A stretch of 64,000 bases of DNA from Rugalucina vietnamica (Eukaryota; Mollusca; Bivalvia; Lucinida; Lucinidae): contig OZ024873.1 in NCBI GenBank assembly GCA_964017185.1, positions 42,952,760-43,016,759 of the forward strand, in the 5' to 3' direction. Each line of letters opens with the position of its first letter. The stretch's first letter is position 1. Below, piece after piece: positions 60,214 to 64,000 of the stretch. The notes under the pieces are model-generated. The model saw only the letters and a program-made list of their open reading frames with translations. It was not told the origin of the DNA and did no database searches. The translations under genes and the position numbers were made by a program.

Positions 60214-60395
60214 CTTAATATTTGAATGCGAGTTAGGAAACAAGGCGTGCCAATGGTCGCATTTGGGTCTGTGTTTCCTTTAAATACCAGGGTCCAGAAT
60301 AAAGTTCGATCCCGGGCTTCTCCAAATATAAACCGACGTCCCGTCTCCATATGACCTAAGCTGTTGGTGGGACATTAAACTCAAAATCAAATCAA
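60214..60395 (+). mobile_element. SINE-like fragment with A-rich tail
   Basis: The end GGTGGGACATTAAACTCAAA followed by ATCAAATCAAAAAG has the layout of a SINE 3' tail with a short A-rich repeat. AAGTTCGATCCCGGGCTTC at about 60301 contains a B-box-like GTTCGATCCC. The A box region is unclear. Confidence 0.45.
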
Positions 60396-61090
60396 AAAGT
60401 AATCTTATTTTCATCATGGTTATATGACAATTTATAAACAGGGTTTCGTAACGAACCTTACGGAAGCCTATTGACATATTGACATATTTATTTCAAGGTC
60501 GAGCGGGATACTGGGAAACTACGCATCTAAAAATATCTTACCTGTGTCGCAGCCAATATAAAATTTACTACAGCTAAAAATAAACATTGATCGATCGAGT
60601 TAGGTTGATGTAACGTGCATAGCAAAGTAAACAGAATATTTTCTACTGGTGTATTTACTCATTTCTCTTTATTGATAAACAGCATGTGATATTTCTTTTC
60701 TTTTGGAAGATCTCCTTACTTTTGAAAACAATCTCTCCTTTTGGAATTTCAGAATTCCAAGTAATATTATATATCTGGATTTGAAATTTCAGATCAAGAA
60801 TTCTTGCTATCAAGAATTTCTTCTTTGTTCAGTCTTTCTTTCTATTTGGAAAGAGGAATATATCTGGTTGGCTTCACAGATGTATCATGTGACTGGTGGC
60901 TGATAAACATTAATTTAGCTTGTTTTCTTTCTAATGTGGAGGTGTTTCTTTATTAATATAGCTAGGTTGGTGTAATATTTTTGTTGAGGTTGATCTCTGT
61001 CTTTCTTAAAATGTGTTTAAGGAAGTTTGGATTTCAAAGCCTGTCAATAAAATCTCAGATTCAAAATTACCTGGATATGGCACTAATATT
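60396..61090. other. Interval without a recognisable gene
   Basis: T-rich unique sequence. Frames at 60703-60903 and 60981-61214 have no recognised domain; the second runs into a repeat head. Confidence 0.45.
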
Positions 61091-61092
61091 AT

Positions 61093-61440
61093 TATACCCC
61101 CCGCAAAATGAAGTTTTAGAGGGGTATACTGTTTTCAGCCTGTCCGTCATTCCGTCACTCCGTGATTCCGTGATTCCGTCATTCCGTCAACATTTTAACA
61201 TCTTTGCTGAATAACTTGAGTAGCTTTTGCCTGATTCATTTCAAATTTTTAACACACTTGCACCATCAGACAATACATATGTGGCATGAATTTAGGGGCC
61301 AAAGGGTCAGTTTTGCAAGAGTTATGGGACTTTTTAAGTCTTCATATAACATGTTTGCAAGTACTGAAACTACATACTTTGTGAAATCAACTCCTATTAC
61401 AGCTTTCAATATTTCTTTTTAATATTTTGCTGATATGTTT
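61093..61440 (+). mobile_element. TATACCCCCCGC element head 1
   Basis: TATACCCCCCGCAAAATGAAG and then GGGGTATACTGTTTTCAGCC form the 5' hairpin typical of this mollusc repeat (CCCC paired with GGGG). A CCGTGATTCCGT microsatellite follows. The sequence then runs into the tandem block at 61441. Confidence 0.65.
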
Positions 61441-62061
61441 CAGATATATTGCAGATGTGCTTGAAGAATTATCATGCTGAAACAATCATTTTTGACAAAT
61501 TTACAGCATTTTCAACATAGCAAATTTTCGATAATTCTTTATATTCAATAATGGTTGGTAGTGCATACTTTGTGAAATCAACTCCTCCTAGGGCTTTCAG
61601 AATTTCTTTTCATTACTTGGCAAACATGGTACAGACATATTGAAGATGTGCATGAAGAATTATAATGCTGAAAAAATAATTTTTGACAAAGTTACAGCAT
61701 TTTTTAACTTTGCCATTTTCTTTACTATTGCACATATACAACAATGGTTGGTAGTGCATACTTCGTGAAATCAACTCCTCCTAGGGCTTTCAGTATTTCT
61801 TTTCATTACTTGGCAAACATGGTACAGACATATTGAAGATGTGCATGAAGAATTATAATGCTGAAAAAATAATTTTTGACAAATTTACAGCATTTTTTAA
61901 CTTTGCCATTTTCTTTACTATTGCACATATACAACAATGGTTGGTAGTGAATAGTTTAAATCAACTCCTTCTAGAGATTTCATTGTTTGTTTTTTTTTAT
62001 TTCTTTGCAGATAGAATTATAATGCTGAAAAAATAATTTTTGACAAATTTACAGCATTTTT
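61441..62061 (+). repeat. Tandem block with ~192-bp unit
   Basis: GAAGAATTATMATGCTGAAA recurs at 61463, 61654 and 61847, and in truncated form at about 62012. ACAGCATTTT and TTGGTAGTGCATACTTYGTG repeat with it. Units 2 and 3 are nearly identical. The last is shortened by about 27 bp. This is probably the internal array of the TATACCCCCCGC element whose head lies at 61093. Confidence 0.8.
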
Positions 62062-62215
62062 TATACCCCCCGCAAACAAAGTTTTAGTGGGGTATACTGT
62101 TTTCAGCCTGTCTGTGATTCCGTGATTCCGTGATTCCGTCAACATTTTGACATCTTTGCCGAATAACTTAAGTAGTTTTTGCCTGATGTCCTTCAAAGGG
62201 CGATGTGCGCTTTTT
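62062..62215 (+). mobile_element. TATACCCCCCGC element head 2, truncated
   Basis: This is a second head, TATACCCCCCGCAAACAAAG, GGGGTATACTGTTTTCAGCC and CCGTGATTCCGT, with the following AACTTAAGTAGTTTTTGCCT, nearly matching 61093-61235. It is cut off after about 150 bp. The two heads are direct repeats and could have arisen by duplication within the element or by insertion of a second copy. Confidence 0.6.
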
Positions 62216-62416
62216 GGCGTTTCCGGCCTATCGTTAGTTTGCTTCGAGATTTCGTAGATGTTTTCTACAATGTTTCAAGAAAACAAATCCGAAAAAATTA
62301 AATGAATACCTCAATTCGCTTCCTCAAGAGCATTATTTCTATACACGAGGGTTATGTACATATCGGTGACATGACGCGTGGAATATGACGTCGTCATAAT
62401 CAACAGCGTCGCGTTA
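62216..62416. other. Short spacer
   Basis: No feature is seen except an imperfect palindrome around TATGACGTCGTCATA at 62385. Confidence 0.4.
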
Positions 62417-63950
62417 TTATTAGCTCACCTGAGCCGTCAGGCTCACAAGGTGAGCTTATAGGATGGCCATGATCCGGCGTCCGTCCGTCCGTCGTCCGTC
62501 GTCCGTCGTCCACCATTTTCAAAGATCTTCTTCTCTGAAACCGCCTGGCCAATCAAAGCCAAATTTTACATGAAGCATCTATGGGAAGGGGGAACCAATG
62601 TGTATATAAATAATCCAGGTCACATGACCAAGATGGCCGCCATGCCCATATATGGTAAAAACCCTTCAAAAATCTTCTTCTCCGGAACCACTGGACCGAT
62701 TTCAACCAAACTTGGCATGAAGCATCAATGACTCAAGTACTACAATGTGTATATAAATCATGACCTTGCGGTGACCTTGACCTATTTTACGGCAAGGTCA
62801 ACATAGGTCGCCTTTGCATTTGAATGGGAAAAATTGTTAAATTGTCATTTAAAGGAAAAATCTTGCAGAAAATGAGCAGTAGGACTGAATAGTAATGATT
62901 CTGAAAAAAATTGGGCACCAGGGGCTCATCCGCCCCCACCCCGGGGCAATATACATGTATATTATCATAATATTCAAACATCTTCTTCTCTGAAACCGCT
63001 TGGCCAATCAAAGCCAAATTTTACATGAAGCATCTATGGGAAGGGGGAATCAATGTGTATATAAATAATCCAGGTCACATGACCAAGATGGCCACCATGC
63101 CCATATATGGTAAAAACCCTTCAAAAATCTTCTTCTCCAGAACCGGTGGACCAATTTCAACAAAACTTGGCATGAAGCATCGATGGCTCAAGCACTACAA
63201 TGTGTATATAATTCATGACCTTTTCATGACCTTGACCTATTTTACGGCAAGGTCAACATAGGTCGCCAATGCATTTGAATGGGGAAAACTTTTAAAATGT
63301 AATTTAAAGTGAAAGTCTTGCAGGAAATGGGAAGTAGGACTGAAAATTAATGATTCTGAAAAAAATTGGACCCCAGGGGCTCATGTGCCCCCACCCCGGG
63401 GCAATATACATGTATATTTCCATAATATATATTTGTCAAACCTCTTCTCCTCTGAAATCGCTTGGCCAATCAAAGCCAAATTTTATGTGAAGCATCTATA
63501 GAATTGAGGAATCAATGTGTATATAAATAATCTAGGTCACATGACAAAGATGGCCGCCATGCCCATATATGGTAAAAACCCATCAAAAATCTTCTTCTCT
63601 GAAACCAATAGACTGATTTCAAGGAAACTTGGCGTGAAGCATCGATGGCTAAAGTACTCCAATGTATATATAAATCATGACCCTGTGATGACCTTGACCA
63701 AGTTTATGGCAAGGTCAACATGGGTTGCCTATGCATTTGAATTGGGAAAATTGTTAAAATGTCATTTGAAGGGAAAAGCCAGCAGGAAATTGGCAAATGG
63801 ACAGAATATTGAAGATTCTGAAAAAAGAAAATGGCCCAAGGGCTTCATCTGCCCCTGCACTGGAGTTAAATACCATAATATTCAAACATGTTTATTGGTA
63901 TATGCTGCAGATCTCAGGTGAGCGTTTACAGGACCATTGGTCCTCTGGTT
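62417..63950 (+). mobile_element. AGCTCACC element 3, Helentron-like, 3 internal units
   Basis: The 5' hairpin AGCTCACCTGAGCC / GGCTCACAAGGTGAGCT is followed by a CCGTCCGTCGTC microsatellite. Three tandem units start near 62530, 62988 and 63446 (period about 458 bp). The 3' end has CAGGTGAGCG, AGGACCATTGGTCCT and CTCTGGTT ending at 63950. It is inserted after GTTATTA, with no visible duplication. Apparent frames such as 63025-63261 and 63517-63921 repeat the peptide NNPGHMTKMAAMPIYGKNPS and are products of the tandem unit. Confidence 0.78.
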
Positions 63951-64000
63951 TTACTTTCATCTAGCATGCTGTTTTCCTTCGTAGAAACTTTTACATGGTA

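Noticed and set aside
34984-63921. Proteins with NNPGHMTKMAAMPIYGKNPSK (34984, 35218, 44112, 44862, 63025, 63517)
   Set aside because: These are translations of the ~458-bp tandem unit in AGCTCACC elements. They have different starts and ends in each copy, no domain, and frames that break between units.
1-64000. Integrated virus or prophage
   Set aside because: No capsid, polymerase or integrase frame was recognised. The only polymerase remnant is a LINE reverse transcriptase.

Overview
The window looks like nuclear DNA from a bivalve mollusc, probably marine. This rests on what is absent and what is repeated. There are no long ORFs and no operons, and the DNA is AT-rich. It holds several dispersed repeat families that I recognise from bivalve genomes: the AGCTCACCTGAGCC family, the TATACCCCCGGC / TATACCCCCCGC families, V-SINE-like tails and GAGCCGCCTC fold-back MITEs. 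The species cannot be named from the sequence. I see no convincing complete protein-coding gene and no functional RNA gene.

Region 1 (1-27,728) is the right-hand part of a large tandem array. Its monomer is about 42 bp and is built from three 13-15 bp subunits that each start with AACG. Monomers are grouped into higher-order repeats, marked by a recurring GTTGAAATTAACGTA landmark whose spacings form a readable code. These are grouped again into superunits of about 7.2-8.0 kb, present about three times. One 7,169-bp step is repeated almost without change. The array runs off the left edge of the window and stops abruptly on the right.

Region 2 (27.7-34.8 kb) is low-complexity and single-copy DNA. 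It contains a SINE-like body, two fragments of a non-LTR retrotransposon reverse transcriptase in swapped order, a roughly 950-bp minisatellite with a 14-bp GTAGACC unit, and a hAT-like MITE. Region 3 (34.8-45.4 kb) is packed with composite elements. Each has a terminal hairpin, an internal tandem array (units near 458, 169 or 180 bp), and a 3' hairpin followed by a CTRR-like end, which suggests non-autonomous Helitron/Helentron elements. One of them is interrupted by a 1,156-bp TIR element with 9-bp target duplications. Region 4 (45.4-53.1 kb) holds quiet AT-rich DNA, a 154-bp duplication, a 2.5-kb palindrome with about 950-bp arms and a SINE in its loop, and a complete miniature LTR retrotransposon (TRIM) with LTRs, a tRNA-Leu primer site, a polypurine tract and a target duplication.

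Region 5 (53.1-64 kb) contains a pogo/Tigger-like TIR element with a second element nested inside it, a GC-rich TIR element with a TTA duplication, a fold-back MITE, SINE fragments, two truncated TATACCCCCCGC heads around a tandem block, and a third full AGCTCACC element. No genes act together here. The window is a record of satellite expansion and nested transposition. The points most worth following up are the satellite hierarchy, the TRIM, the modular-TIR element pair, and the shared architecture of the Helentron-like families.
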